A DNA stretch of 64,000 nucleotides from Selaginella moellendorffii (taxonomy: Eukaryota; Streptophyta; Lycopodiopsida; Selaginellales; Selaginellaceae). Shown here piece by piece: positions 33,989-46,763 of this stretch. The stretch lies in the NCBI RefSeq assembly GCF_000143415.4, contig NW_003314319.1, positions 232,460 through 296,459 of the forward strand, read 5' to 3'. The position numbers were made by a program, and so were the translations under genes. The notes beneath the pieces were generated by a model that was not told the DNA's origin, did not search any database, and was given only the letters and a program-made list of their open reading frames with translations. How positions within the stretch are numbered: the stretch's first letter is position 1; each line of letters opens with the position of its first letter.

Positions 33989-35885
33989 TCAGTGGCCATG
34001 CCTTAACAATTGGCAATCATAAGTTGTTGTGCTTGTAGACTTCTCTAATAGCCACCCCTCTTTGATCCCTTCCAATGATATGTTGACATAAGTGTCGAAA
34101 GACATGAATATGCCATCTGAATTGTCACCAATATACAGTGTTAAGAACTTCTCACCTTTACCTATAGTTTGCATGATGTAAAGAGCCTTTCTCATCATAT
34201 TCTTAAATACTTCTGGCAATTCTTTCTCTTTGTTCATTAAGCAGACATTGAGGAACTCTAAGGTCTCTTGTTGCTTGTATAGAAACCTCGATTTTGCGAT
34301 ATTGTATATCATGTCATCTAGAGTTTTGTTCACTACAAAAATAATATATGCATAATTGAGAAAAATGAAGTGTGATAAGAAACTTATATTCATGAAAAGA
34401 AACTTCAGCTATAGACTTTAGCTACTCCTTTGGCCTACAATTGTCTGCAATGCATATTAATTTCTTCAACTTTAAAGACTTTGCATGTTAAATTTTGTTC
34501 TGAATTTGTACAAGCTCAGCCAAGAGCTCTTCCCGACTCTTCTCTAGATGCACAAGTTCATAAGCATTTTGCTTGACCTTCACCAAAGACTAAAAACTCA
34601 AAACAATAAAAAGAAGTTCTTATAAAGTGAAAGGGAAAGATATACCTTACACCACACAATGAGCATAAAATTGATTAAGTTGTTGAATCATATTGTATTG
34701 TCATTTTGAGTGTGTGAATGTTAAATAAGTGTTGCAAGATCATCACCATAATGTTAGTGAATGTTATCCTCACTCAAGTCTGTCAAAAATTGAAGTTACT
34801 TGATGTCATGGACAAGATTTTGCTTTTGAATAGTGAACTACTCAAGCCTGCATTTAAATATGAGAAAACAAGTTAAAATGGAGTTGAAGGTGAAATTATA
34901 AAACTTACGCATTAATCTTTTGGCAAGCCAAAATAAGTCTATTGACATCTAGAGGTCCCCTCCCATAGACATAGCAGACTAGAATGTTGATATGGTAGAT
35001 GGGATCATCGTGAAAATGAACGACAATACATTTCATCCAAGCCTTATATCGGTGGTTATTGTCAATACTTTGGAACATTATCCCCACAAGCTGTCAAATC
35101 TTAAAATGTCTGATAAGTATATTATCAAATTCCAGGGACTTCCTCCTCCAAATAAGATCCTAGCTATTCACAATCTTGGGTATGACGGTACTGATCTTCA
35201 TTGTTCTTGGCTTGCAAAAAGATACTAAAAACATACCAATATTCATCGCAAGGCCATTCTATTTGAACAAGCTATATATGTCCAAGTTGATATACCTAGA
35301 TGTTGTGTGCATAAGATTCATTTGCTGCAAACAACAAGAGGGGATTTTTTTTATCAAGTCACAAGGGCCTAGCCACTTGAGTGCCTTAAGTGTTTGGTGA
35401 ACTACTTTTTCTCTCGTCTGCATAACAGTCTCTTAAAAGTGCTTGTCCACCACATTGTCAAAAAGGTCTACAACTCTTTCAACTCTAGGTTGTTCCTCAA
35501 GTTCCCTATCGTGAACACTGCTAGATTGCCCAACTTTAGAGATTTGTGCTGGTGGTGGGCCAGTGAGGAGAAAAGGTGGAGGTGGTAGTGGTGACGGTGG
35601 GGGTGGAGGCAATGGTGATAGTAGCAGTAGTGATGGCGGTGGTGGAGGTGGCGATGGTGGTGAAGGTGGCAATGGCGGTAGTGGAGGTGGCGATGGCGGA
35701 GGTGATGGTGGTGAAAGCAATAGATCTCTAAGCAATTGCATTTCTATTAATGTGCTAATGGACATATCAATTGTAATATCTTCATCAGTGTTGAATTCAA
35801 TTTTTTGTATTTTCTTAGCTCCAATAGCCTTTTTAAGTGGTACTATTTTCCTTTTTTGCAATAGAAGAAATTTTGTTAGTTAAAC
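33989..35885 (-). other. Unidentified minus-strand coding remnants, including a Pro/Ser-rich ORF
   Basis: Two minus-strand frames stand out. One is at 34393-33989 (KTLDDMIYNIAKSRFLYKQQ). The other is at 35861-35433 with KKAIGAKKIQKIEFNTDEDI, then a long Pro/Ser run encoded by a GGN microsatellite, then LEEQPRVERVVDLFDNVVDK. Between them are short open stretches (for example 35087-34905) separated by stops, which could be exons of a decayed gene. I recognise no family, and coding status is uncertain. Confidence 0.3.
35566..35715. repeat. GGN-rich microsatellite
   Basis: About 150 bp of degenerate GGTGGAGGTGGCGATGGT-type triplet repeats. They give poly-Gly on the plus strand and poly-Pro/Ser on the minus strand. 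Confidence 0.9.
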
Positions 35886-35939
35886 TAAACAAAGATAATA
35901 AAACATTCAAACAATCAAAAAGAAAAAAAAAAAATCAAG

Positions 35940-36345
35940 TGGGCCCAAACTTCACCTTTGGTACATTAGTTGCCCGAAGGGCCCAGATTATATGAATAAC
36001 CTTGGCCCCTCAGGCCCCCAAAGTGCCCAAGGTTAAACTCGGGCCAGCCATCTCACGCACTTTGGTGGCCATTGTGGCCCCTCAGGCGGCTAAAGTACCC
36101 AAGATAGCCAGCCCGATCTTGATCTTAGGCACTTTGGTGGCCTAAGGGGCCAAGGTTATTCAAGTAACCTCAGTCTTCAAGTGACCACAATACCTAAAGT
36201 GGCCAACCCAAGCTCGACCTCAGGCACTTTTGGGGCCTGAGGGGCCAAGTTTATTCAAATAACCTTGACCTCCTAGGCTACCAAAGTACCTAAGGTGGCC
36301 GGCCTGAGCACGACCTCAGGCAATTTGGTGGCCTGAGGGGCAGAG
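35940..36345. repeat. Degenerate long tandem repeat
   Basis: Phrases of the form GCACTTTGGTGGCCTGAGGG, CCAAGGTTATTCAAATAACC and CCCAAGGTGGCC recur three to four times with a period near 110-130 bp, partly inverted. No coding frame. Confidence 0.7.
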
Positions 36346-39300
36346 GTTTATGGTTTCACTCAACAATCTTTATGGTGTATAGGCACAGAGTATTCACATA
36401 AATGGCCTCTATCATCCAGCAGAGTTTGAACAAGAGAGACACAGTCATCTCCAACTTATAGTAGCGACCTTCTTGAACACTACAGTTTCAACACATGTAA
36501 CAGTGGAAGCAGAAGCATTTAGTGGCTAGTTGGGCCTTGTGCACAGGCATCTGGTCCGTTCTATGGTGTAGCTTGTTTCCCTACCTATTCCTCTTGACTT
36601 CTAGCAACTCCTTCCAATAGAGATTTTTGGTTTACCACATTTCTTGGTGCATCTTTGTTAAGCATTCTAGTTTTGGCATGATTTAGTTGGTGGTTTTGGA
36701 GAGTTCTTCATCACAAATTGTGGCCAACATTCTTTTTGACTAAACACTAGTACTTTCATGTCTTGAGGCATTCATCTTTTCACCCATTTTCCTCCATTAT
36801 CACACTTTTTTGCACTTTCCACTATTGGGCAACACACTTCCATTCCATGGCAAAGCTTTAGGGAGATTTGGGATACTTCTTGGAGGTTTGAGAACCTTGA
36901 AGGCTATCATCTAAATTTGAATCTCTAACTTGGGATTTTATTTTCTTATTTTTCTTTTATTTCTTCTCTTTAGTTTGACTATAGAGTTTCCCACTGGGTT
37001 TTTCCCTCTGTCTTCAAACTTCACAACTCTATCCTTTCTTTTTATTGTTTCACTCTCTTTCCGCAGTTACCTCACTTGGGTATATGCTTTCTCTTTGGCC
37101 TCCAATGTTTATAGTTGCAAGTCATGGGTTCTCTTCATGCCAAGGGGCTGCTCAATCCACTTGTGGTCGCCTATTGCAGAGCATCTTGGAGCATAGAGAT
37201 TCTTAAAATATTCTTAGGGAATATTTCAAGTGTGAGAGAGGATATTCTATATGGGGTATATGCCTTTCTTCCCCACAAGTTTAGGACACAATGAGGGAAA
37301 GGATGTATTGAGTTTCTTAATTATAGAGGAGCTTCTTGCTATGTTTTTAGAGCAAGATGGTGTGTAAGCATGCACCACAAGCACTCAAGATGCAGACCAA
37401 GACTCGACGGCATCGCTAGTGGTGTGAGGAATGTAAAGCTAATACACACAACACTACAAGGTGTTGGAAACTCCATCTAAAACTTTAACCCCAGTGCCCT
37501 CAGCATGTGCAACAATAGCCCTATATAAATAATAGCTCATTGGCATCATCATCAACAGGATACCAATAGCTACTTGACCAGAGAGCACTCGAGGCAATCC
37601 CAGTTGTTGATTGCAGTAAATGTCTTGTGAACACAATTTTCGTCATTGAGTAGTAACTTGCTCTAGCATCCATGACAAGAGATCAGAAGAAGTGTAAAAT
37701 CACTGTGTAGGAGCTAGGCTCTACCTCAGCATGAACTCCAGTAGCTCCCTTGGCTCCATCTCTCACTGCTTGCAAGTTGTCTTTCCTGAAGGCATTTACA
37801 GTAGCATAAATGTCCTTGCTTATATCTCAAGATCCAATGTCTACATGCACTCCAAGCTTGACGAGTATGCCATTAGGAGGGGCCTCTATGATGACAGGTG
37901 GTTGCCCATGCACTCTTATTAATCAAGTCTTGGCAACACCAATTACAACAGCCATCAATGTGCTTTGTCACCAATTCTCGAGATGTTGGCAGCAACTTGA
38001 AACTTCAGTATATACTTTTGGTGGTGTGGCTTCCTCTCCAGCCTCAGACACAACTCCCATTCTGATCATCAATGCTAGAGTTGCTCTCAATATAAGTGCA
38101 TTCATTGTCCTGTCAATGATTGCAAACATCTATGTGGAAGCTCTTGCTGACTTGAGCTTGGCCACCAATGTCCTCCCTTTGACAATGGCTTAGCAAGCAG
38201 CTCTTAAGATCAAGAGTACTCAACAGTCATATTGAGGACTTTTGCCAATCATGTAGCCACTTTGGCAGAGATTTGTCATGACATACCTATTTTGGTTCAT
38301 GGCCATGAGTCTATAGTCAACTTTTTGATTGTGGACTATATTGCTTTGGGAGCATCCTCATAGATGCTATCAGTGATCCTTGGCCAACCATGGCTAGATA
38401 TAGCTTCATGCTCCTTTGACTTTGGGTATGGCTAAATGTAGATTAGACAAGGTAGTGAGCAAGTGACCATCCTCAATGTGAAGGGACAAGCTTTGAAATC
38501 CCAAAAAGTGTCACAATTGACAATAGATAAACCAGAGTCTCCATCTTAGCTAGCAAGTCCCAACAATGATACCATATGGGAGTTTGAGATGCTTGAGTGC
38601 AACATGATTGAACTTTTTCATTCTGTCTAGACAATCTCACCCCTGGACTCCACTATCTATTGTGACCTATTACACTTGCTTGGGCTCTAGGAAACGTAAA
38701 TCTAATCAAAATTCCATATATTTTACAAATGCTCAAGGAGGAGGAGAGCAAAAATGCAATAGCAGCTTTGAGGAGCAACTTTTCTACCTCAGGTTAGGGT
38801 GGGAGGACACAAAAGGACACCACCAGAGGTGTTAGATACAATTCTTCCCAACTCTTGCTTATTACCTTTCATTGAGACTTGTGATGCCAACTTGAACACA
38901 CCTTTGGGAGAAAAGGAGGCACCACTTGAGCACATGGAGAGTTAGGACCAGCCCACAAATGCACAGCTATGGCCATTAGACAAGATCCCTACTCTTCAAC
39001 ATGAGAAAGCCTCCTAAGCACTTGCATTGACAATGGAGTTTAAGCTTATGAAGAGGGATATTTCATTTTCTCTTGGTGATTATATCCACTATTTGCCTGT
39101 GATGTTGTACTTACTTTGCCTTTGCAGGAAATCCTCCAAGGCACTTATACTTTATCATGTGATCATACACAATTATAAAAGGTGGCAACATTGATAGATT
39201 CATTCCTCTAGCAACTTGGTTTTCTTTTCCAACATTTCCAGCACCAAAAGGTGATGCCAGCAAATTGGATCCACAAGATCCTAGCGAAAGCATCACCCAA

Positions 39301-40861
39301 CACGATCATAGCATCTTCCGTGGTTGACATCATGGAACCCATCCACTAGATTCACGACGACTTCAGCCACACTCTAAACTTTGGAGGCACTTCATCCTAG
39401 CATACAAGAGCTGTTGCCCTTCTAAAACAAAGTGGAGTTCTAGGATTCCACTTAAGGTTGTAGCAATCCACTGTGATGTATCCACACAACATCCAGCTCT
39501 AGAGGGAGACCCAACTAGCTTCACTAGCATCTTTGGCCTCCTTCAGGATGCCCTTCATCTATTTGGAACATGCTACAGCATAGTAACATTTAGTAGCTCC
39601 TGATATCACCGCAGACTTTTCTTGCAATGACTTTTTTCTCTCTTATTTGTTCTCTTTGTTTTTCTTTCTTTCCTTTGATTTCACTATTTTCTACTTGCCT
39701 TTCTAGGACTTGTATCCATGTGGTACCAAGATTAGATTTGGATTTCAATATTGATGTGGCATCAACTTTAATTGTCTGGGAGCTCATTCATTTCTCAGCT
39801 TTTCTCCCATGGTTTCCAGGTTCTTCTTTATATCAGATCCATCCACACCTTATTACCATCATTTTGAGTCACTTACAATTACCATTTAATCATTCCTAAA
39901 TTTGCTACACCTTTAGCCATCACTCACTACATTTGCCTAGCTCACTTTTCTCCACTTATCTCACCATACACACATTTGTTTGAGGACATCTTTATATCAT
40001 ATTATCTATCATACTCATGCACAGTAGATGCAATGGCAAGAAGTCTTTTCTGACACAAAGAACTCAAAATATGGAGTGAACTCTATCGATACAGCATTTT
40101 CTTGGCAAATACTAGACACTAGAAGCTGATTTTGACTACCCAAAAGGTCTTGACTCCAGTAAGAAGCTAGGCACTATAAACGAGCAAATGTTATTTCCTG
40201 ATCCCATATGACATGGCAAGATGCAATGATCCATGTAGATGCTGCCACTAGTTACAAGCTTTTTCTTCTCCAACAATTTCAATATAAATTGTTGGAAACT
40301 TCAACATATTACAAGATCCCCACTACTAGTCTATTCAAGTCAGTCAACCATTCCACCCATCATCCATCATTATGGCTACAATCTTACCATTCCATAGCAC
40401 ATCCAAGACTGGGCAACATAGTTAGCTCTTCCACTTTCCTTGGACCTTTGGGAGCAAACTTGGGCCATTTTTGAGGAATTTTTAAGAGGTTTGAAGACCT
40501 AAAAAGTTGGAGTCCAAGTCAGTGCTTTTTTCTCTCTTGGATTCTTTTTCCTTTATCTTTATTTTTCTTTTTCCTTCTTTGTTTTTTTTACTTTCTTCCA
40601 CTTTCCTTAGGGTGAGTTCTCAATTTTCCCCACATGGTTTTCCCTTGATCCTAGAACTCTAAAACGTCTTCTCCTTTCTTTTCTTTATATTCTCTTTGGT
40701 TCTCTTTCTTGCAACAGTTACCGACATTGGACATTACATTGGAGCCTTCAGTAGTGATTTGATCATGGGTTCTCGCACACAATGGAGTCTAGTGTGATCC
40801 CTCATAGTCGCCTGTTAGGATATATGTAGCATTTAAGCAAGATTCTCTAGAATATTCCATT
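36346..40861 (+). mobile_element. Very old retroelement remnant(s), no intact gene
   Basis: About 38340-38540 on the plus strand reads as the end of a Ty3-type aspartic protease and linker (VILGQPWLDIASCSFDFGYG, then stops), preceded by FLIVDYIALGAS as in element C. Segments at about 36920-37260 and about 40530-40870 share ordered blocks (T-rich tract, then GCAGTTACC, then TCATGGGTTCTC, then TAGAATATT...GTGTGAG) and may be diverged long terminal repeats of one element. Everything else is unrecognisable; a 127-codon frame at 37810-38193 has no recognisable features. Confidence 0.4.
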
Positions 40862-41532
40862 GTTAGAATATTTTAGGGGTGTGAGACTGAGTCTGAGATT
40901 AAGTTTAAGACCGACTTTGAGACCAAATTTGAGACAGAGTCCAGGATCGAGTCCAAGGCCAACTTTGAAACCAAGTTCGAGACCAAGTCCGAAACCAATT
41001 TTGAGACCAAATCCAAGCTTATATGGAGTGTTGCCCCATTTGAGTATCTTGTAACTTATTGGTCCTTACCCCTTCCTAGGGGCTTAGGCCTTCCCTTCGG
41101 GATAGAAGTGGGGGAGTAGAGGTACCCATATTGGGCCGTTAGGCCACGAAGTTCCCCCCAAGTGCCCTAAAACAAGTGTTGCACCTAAGGCTTGGGATTT
41201 AAAGGGTCCTATGGTCAAATCTTGTTGTACCAAGGGATGTTAGGAACCTGGAGGTTTAGTGTGCTTGGCTGCTTATGCCTGCAGGGAGTGTAGCCAAACC
41301 TTAAGTCCAATCTAACTCAGGGTGGGGGATTTGGAGAGATTTGGGAATCTATGGATGGATGGCTAACACTCTATTGCTCGTGTAGTGAGTAGCTAAAACC
41401 AAATAGAACCAAGTAGAAGCTGGTACAATAGGTAGAAACCTTGGTGAAGGAATTTAACTAAAACCAAGGCAGTATTGATCAGAGAGACGAGGTAAGCTGG
41501 AAAATTGGAAAGGAAAATTTTGTGGTTTATAT
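40862..41532 (+). repeat. Diverged fragment of the E-type LTR, opposite orientation
   Basis: Read as reverse complement, 41532 to about 41020 aligns along its length with the first 500 bp of the element E LTR (CCACAAAATTTTCCTTTCC, CGAGCAATAGAGTGTTAGCC, CCCAAGCCTTAGGTGCAACA), at perhaps 85% identity. 40870-41010 is the inverted, decayed TCGGACTCG minisatellite. No internal region follows, so it is a truncated or solo LTR of the same family and older than element E. Confidence 0.85.
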
Positions 41533-42521
41533 ACTGATTTTGAACTCTATCGGTAATGTAAGTCTTGCTTAAGCTCTATTGCTCACCAGATGATGTTGTG
41601 ATTGATTGCATAGCAGGTAGCAGTTCTATGGTGGAGGCAACACGTGACTTTGGTAGCTCAGTATTTGCTATTGAAGAACATCATTTTTTCAAATGCCAGC
41701 TTAAAGGATTTTGTGAGTTATTGTAGTGCATGTGATCATGGGATGAAATTTAAATATATTGTCACTATAGATCTTTGGAACTTTAGGGGATAAATGGGGA
41801 TCAAATAGCCACTAAGGGCTCTCTTATCAAGCAATTGCCCCTTTTCCAATTGACTTAAGGGGAGAGAGATAAAGTGTGTTATAGTTGCCTCTAACCTCAA
41901 GGAGGTAAATTATATTTATTAAAATTTCAAAATATATTTAATTATATTTTATAGATCACTATCACCTAGAGTTTCTAGAATTGGAAGCTTTGGAAGTCTT
42001 CCTGACTATGCAGATGCTATGGCTCAATAAATGCAAGGTGAATCTTCCCCATAATACCAATATAAGAGGAAGCATAAAAGAAATCAATATATTGATGATG
42101 AGGGAGAAGAAAGTTAATTGCATCCTTATACGAAATAAAAAATTTGTTATATATTAGATGTCAGTGACAGTGTTAGATGTCAGAGACAGTGTCAATATCA
42201 AATATCATAATTGTAAGTTATCATTCTCACCTGTCACCATCACTTTATAATGTTTGTATGTTGCCATCTCCTCCTTCAACATCTTATAAACAAATTTATG
42301 TGATATGATAGCACTTTCTAGAATAAAGTATGTTACCTACAACTAATATCATTTTATTATATTTTTTCTTTTAAAAGTGACAAAACTATAGTATAGTAAA
42401 ATAATTCTAGATCTTACATTCTACTATAGGATGGCCTAAAAACCCCATATTTTGCATTAGCCAATGCAGTATTTTCCAAGGGGATGTTATTCCTCACTAT
42501 GAAGTGATAGTGGGTATGTGT
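41533..42521. other. AT-rich DNA, no gene seen
   Basis: No coding frame or repeat structure beyond a small duplicated AGATGTCAGTGACAGTGTT motif near 42157-42200. Confidence 0.5.
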
Positions 42522-42720
42522 CTATAACTCATTCTTGAATCTATTGAACATCCACATGTGCATGTTTTCTAGACCCACTGTTGGGCAATTGCTATAGTGC
42601 TCAAAAAAAGTTTGTAAACCTATAGAGTTATTTGTCTTGTCCAAAAAAAAATAGCATATTGGACATAGAATGTGATAGCATTTTGTGCTTTCAAATAGTT
42701 TTGTTATATCAGGAACAAAA

Positions 42721-42914
42721 TGTAAGCTCCTGAGTTTGGACTTCCTGGGAGGTCACCCAGCCCAGTACTACTCAAACCCAAGGACGCTTAACCCCAAATA
42801 TCCCAAGACCCTTAACCGATTGGAAAAGGGGGTGCACTCTTATTCATAGGCCCTTTCCCTCTATATTTGAACTCCATGGATCGTCTCTCAAGTCGTTCCC
42901 TTTGGTTGCTTACA
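42721..42914 (-). repeat. Cassandra-like TRIM 3' LTR
   Basis: 194 bp; same 5S-like block as the partner, about 12 differences by eye. Confidence 0.93.
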
Positions 42915-43118
42915 ATCCACCACGCTTCCCTGCAAGTTCACGCCCTCGTGAACGGAAGCTGAGAGCCGCAGCTCCCCCGAGAGCCCCGCTCTCTTGACAC
43001 CCTACCCCTCGGGTCGAGCCCAGCGGGAGCAAACTGGACCAGCCAGATGTCAATCAACATGTGGTGTGATTCCCTAGCCAACCAACAAAGTCGGACCCGA
43101 GACCTCTCTGATACCAAA

Positions 43119-43312
43119 TGTAAGCTCCTGAGTTTGGACTTCCCGGGAGGTCACCCATCCCAGTACTATTCAAACCCAAGGACGCTTAATTCCAACTATC
43201 CCAAGACCTTTAACCGTTTGGAAAAGGGGGTGCACTCTTATTCATGGGCCCTTTCCCTCTATATTTGAACCCCATGGATCGTCTCTCAAGTCGTTCCCTT
43301 TGGTTGCTTACA
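43119..43312 (-). repeat. Cassandra-like TRIM 5' LTR
   Basis: 194 bp; adjoins the primer-binding site. It contains CGGGAGGTCACCCATCCCAG, the complement of the conserved 5S 3' region. Confidence 0.93.
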
Positions 43313-43556
43313 CAAAATCTTGCAAAAACATGTTGTATTGCTCTTGAAGCACTAGAAGCAATCCCTCTCTAGTAGAAAGATCCAAAATTTCATATATAGA
43401 GAGCTCTAATTCAACTCCACTAGAGCCCTTAGTAGAAAGATGATTATTAAGTGGAGATGATGGTGGAATATTTGTAAAATTTGGGGATGAAAGTGGAGAT
43501 TGATATAAAATGTTAAGGGGCCAAGTATAAGTAGTAATGACTTTCCTTTGAGCCAT

Positions 43557-46500
43557 TTTAATATAAACTTCCAAGGATCTCAAAGAGAATAAAAAAACTA
43601 TAATGACTATAACTTTTCTAGATAGTTTATATACTAAGTTTTAGTCTTGGGAATGAGGTTTATTTAATATGACACTAAAACTACTTAGACTCTTGAAATG
43701 TTAGTCTCGAAACTGGGGTTTCATAATCATAGCTTACTTGTAAACATAAGAGCTTCTAGAATTCTAGATTATCATATATACACATGCTCTATCATTTTGA
43801 TGAAATCCTACTTTGCTACACATATATTCTTTTCTACACATGCCAAATTTCTAGGGAAATAGATTACAAGGAAATAGACTATAGGGAAATATAGACCATA
43901 TTATAGTGGCAGAGCATGCTGGCATGTTGCCATTCTCTTATGTGAAATTGCCTTTTAGTCTTGGAAATGTAGATAAAGTTTATTCTTTGATGTGATATTA
44001 CTTTTGAGTTTTTTGAAAGATTTTGATTTCTTTTAATATTATTCATAAACAACTCACAAAAACTCTTATTGAGGATTCACTACAAAAATATACCTTAGTC
44101 TTTTTATATAGGAGGATTGCAATATAGGCAGGTAATAGAGTTTTTGATATGAATTAATATGTAAATTATAAATGTAATAGAAAATTTTATTGAGTAGATT
44201 TCTTAGTGTTTTTCACTGTGCTATTCATTTCTTCATTTCTCTTACTCTGAACTATCGTTTCAAAAGTAATGGGAGCATTTTTATCAATTGTGATAGTAGT
44301 CTCCACATTCCCATATAGGTAATAAGAACTAAAACTGTAATATGAAAATTATGGTAGTGAAGCAAAATTAACATTCTTACATTCCTTTGCACTATAATTC
44401 TTACTCAGAGATATTTTATTTTCCTTGCTAAGAACCCTAAAATAATCCCTAAACTCAATCTTATAGAAACTTTTATCTCAGATATTTATATATTTCAATA
44501 TTTTTTAGTTAGTTAGAACCTTCATTAGATTTCCTTTGTAAGACTTTTAGTTGATTATGTTGACTTGAGTTGACTTGTGCTAAATTAAACTTATCTCAAC
44601 TTTGGACCATCCTCGGTTGAGTGACCTTTAGTGTTAGAGGGGTTTTGGATCCAACTCTATTAATTGGCTAAAGGAATCACACTATATGTTGAGATGTATT
44701 AAATTAGGACCTTTGCATCTACAAGGTGTATATACTTCTATAATGTTAGCTAGAAAATTCCAAGTTTGCTAGAAATAGAGTATAGTGTCTTGGTCTCTAG
44801 ACTCTTAAGTTGGACATAAAGGGTAAAAGCACTTAGGTAAAAATGCCATGAATTGGAAAAACATATAAAGGAAGAAATTATTCCAGCATAAATATACTAC
44901 TTTTGGAGTATTATAAATTACTGTATTATTGCTGTCACCAAACTCAAAATCACAGTCTGAATATGAACTGGAGTCTTGAGTTTGATTCAGTTCCTCATAT
45001 TTCATTTCTATCTTCTACATCTACAAGAATTTGCCAATCACTCACTACTGTTTCTACTTCAAACAATAGGAGCTCTTAAAGATTGGTAGAGGCCATCTAT
45101 TTTAGCTTCTTGGCAAGGTCCTGGATTTGCTCACAGCCATGTAAGAGGCCAATAGCACATCTTGCAAGGGAGCAGCCAGGTATTACCAAGGAGTTATGAA
45201 AAGTTAGTGTATCTTTCTCTTGAAGCACCTTTTATCCAACATTGGTTTGCTGTTTTGAAACCATTTGCTTTGAATATGTAGTAGCTGAGGCAAGCCAAAT
45301 AGCAAGTTTTTCCGACAGATCTGGAAGTGAGGTAGTTTCATGGTGATTGATCCACAAAGTATTTGTGTTGGCTTCGAGTGTTTTTTTTTTCTCATTCTAG
45401 GTGGTGGTAGTGCATTGAGATTTGCATGGCATCATGAAGTACAAAACCATGAGTGGCCTTATTCATAGCATACAAAGACTATGTGAGTAAAAGCCAAGAA
45501 GATTTACTATTGTGGACTATGGGGTTGGTGGTTTATAGTATATACAGCAAACTATGCAATCCAAATGACATGTTTGGTTTTTGTTTGTAGCATTAAGTCC
45601 CATTATCGTGTTCAATCCTAACATCATTAAAGGGACTTCTCGGAACACACATAAGATTTATATGAGTAAGCTAGCAAGAGAGGTTTATTAAGTCCCTGAT
45701 CTCTGCCTAAAACTCCAATTAACACCGTGCTTAGGAAGCCCGTCATTGTTGCCCAACCCACCCATGCCATCACCGCTGCCTGGCATTGCGAGTCTCAGCC
45801 TACCCATTATCGCCCACTGCTCGCAATCCAATTGCTATCCCTACCTTACAGCCAGCATATCCTTGCCTATTACTAGCAATCAGATCACTATCCTTTCCCT
45901 ATCTAAACAATGCATGCCATAAAGCATGGCCCATTTATGGCCCCATTTGGCAAGCAGAACAAATGACAAAAAATTTAAATTGATTTTTGGTTTGCTTAAG
46001 CAACCTGGTAATGGATATACCTAGACTATGCTTGAATATTCTAGGATATTCTACCAATGTTGTATTAATTTTGTATTTATAATTTATAAACATTTTTATA
46101 ATTTATAAACTTTCCTAAATTCCTAGTATATTCTAGTTTATTTTACCATCTAATGGTTGATATTCAATGAGATTAATCTTGTGTTTATAAATTATAAACA
46201 TGTTTATAATTTTTTATTTATTAGATTATTAAATAGGAATAACATTACTATTAAGCAAATCAAATGCAACATATAGCAAATTATTATAATTACATAATTT
46301 AAGATTTATAAAATTAAATTTTAATTAACTAGTTCTTATTTAAAATAAAATGGAATTTTCAGTGATGTGGCTGTCTGCCTGACTACCAAAGTAGTGGATA
46401 CACTTAAGGGTATATAAAACAACCAACAAAAACACAGACTTTTTACTGACTATATTATTACTAAATATTTAACTAATATCTCATTGATAAATTAACTTAA

Positions 46501-46763
46501 ATAGCAACTAAGTCATAAAGAACTCTCAGCTCCACCAGGCTTGCAAGTGCTAACGGACAGTGAATTTGAAGTTGGTTTTGCAACAGCTAGAGCCTAGCAA
46601 GTGGGCAGGAAGCTGTTCACTAACGTGAAAGCTAGACTAGGAACAAAACTTCTCCAAAATAAAGAAGCAATTGAAAACTTAGCCAGGTTGCTCTTTGACT
46701 TTAGTTTGACACTATAATAGCAAATTTGAGAGATTCAATGTAGATTTCCTTTCTCTCTCTCGA
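43557..46763. other. AT-rich DNA, no gene seen
   Basis: About 3.2 kb without a convincing coding frame on either strand. It includes a very AT-rich stretch at 46020-46330 with TTTATAATTTATAAAC repeats. It is probably decayed repeats bordering the gene island. Confidence 0.5.

Larger units (their letters stand above)
42721..43312 (-). mobile_element. Cassandra-type TRIM with 5S rRNA-like LTRs
   Basis: Two 194-bp direct repeats (42721-42914 and 43119-43312) begin TGTAAG and end TTACA, with a 204-bp non-coding interior. Flanking CAAAA (42716-42720 and 43313-43317) is the target duplication. On the minus strand a tRNA-iMet-type primer-binding site TGGTATCAGAGAG (43104-43116) lies two bases from the LTR. 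Within each LTR the minus strand matches the 3' two thirds of plant 5S rRNA (for example GATGGGTGACCTCCCGGGAA and the AAGCGTCC / GTACTGG blocks). 5S-like LTRs with no protein are the defining trait of Cassandra elements. The 592-bp size is short but within the TRIM range. Confidence 0.93.
42522..43556 (-). pseudogene. Unidentified ORF split by the TRIM element (about 145 codons without it)
   Basis: A minus-strand frame starts at ATG 43554-43556 (MAQRKVITTYTWPLNILYQ) and runs to the CAAAA duplication at 43313-43317. After removing 42721-43312 and one duplication copy, it continues in the same frame from 42720 to TAG at 42522-42524. The rejoined frame is 146 codons including the stop. The part beyond the insertion has a C-x6-C-x2-C cluster with later His and Cys (YHILCPICYFF, FFEHYSNC), possibly zinc-binding. 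I recognise no family. Confidence 0.4.

Noticed and set aside
35563-35883. Gly-rich plus-strand ORF
   Set aside because: A product of the GGN microsatellite; the frame is open only because of the repeat.
37454-37636. Minus-strand 60-aa hydrophobic ORF
   Set aside because: No family recognised; it lies within decayed repeat DNA and no splice or start context supports it.
42721-43312. Functional 5S rRNA gene
   Set aside because: The 5S-like blocks cover only part of the molecule, are diverged, and lie inside paired LTRs with a target duplication.
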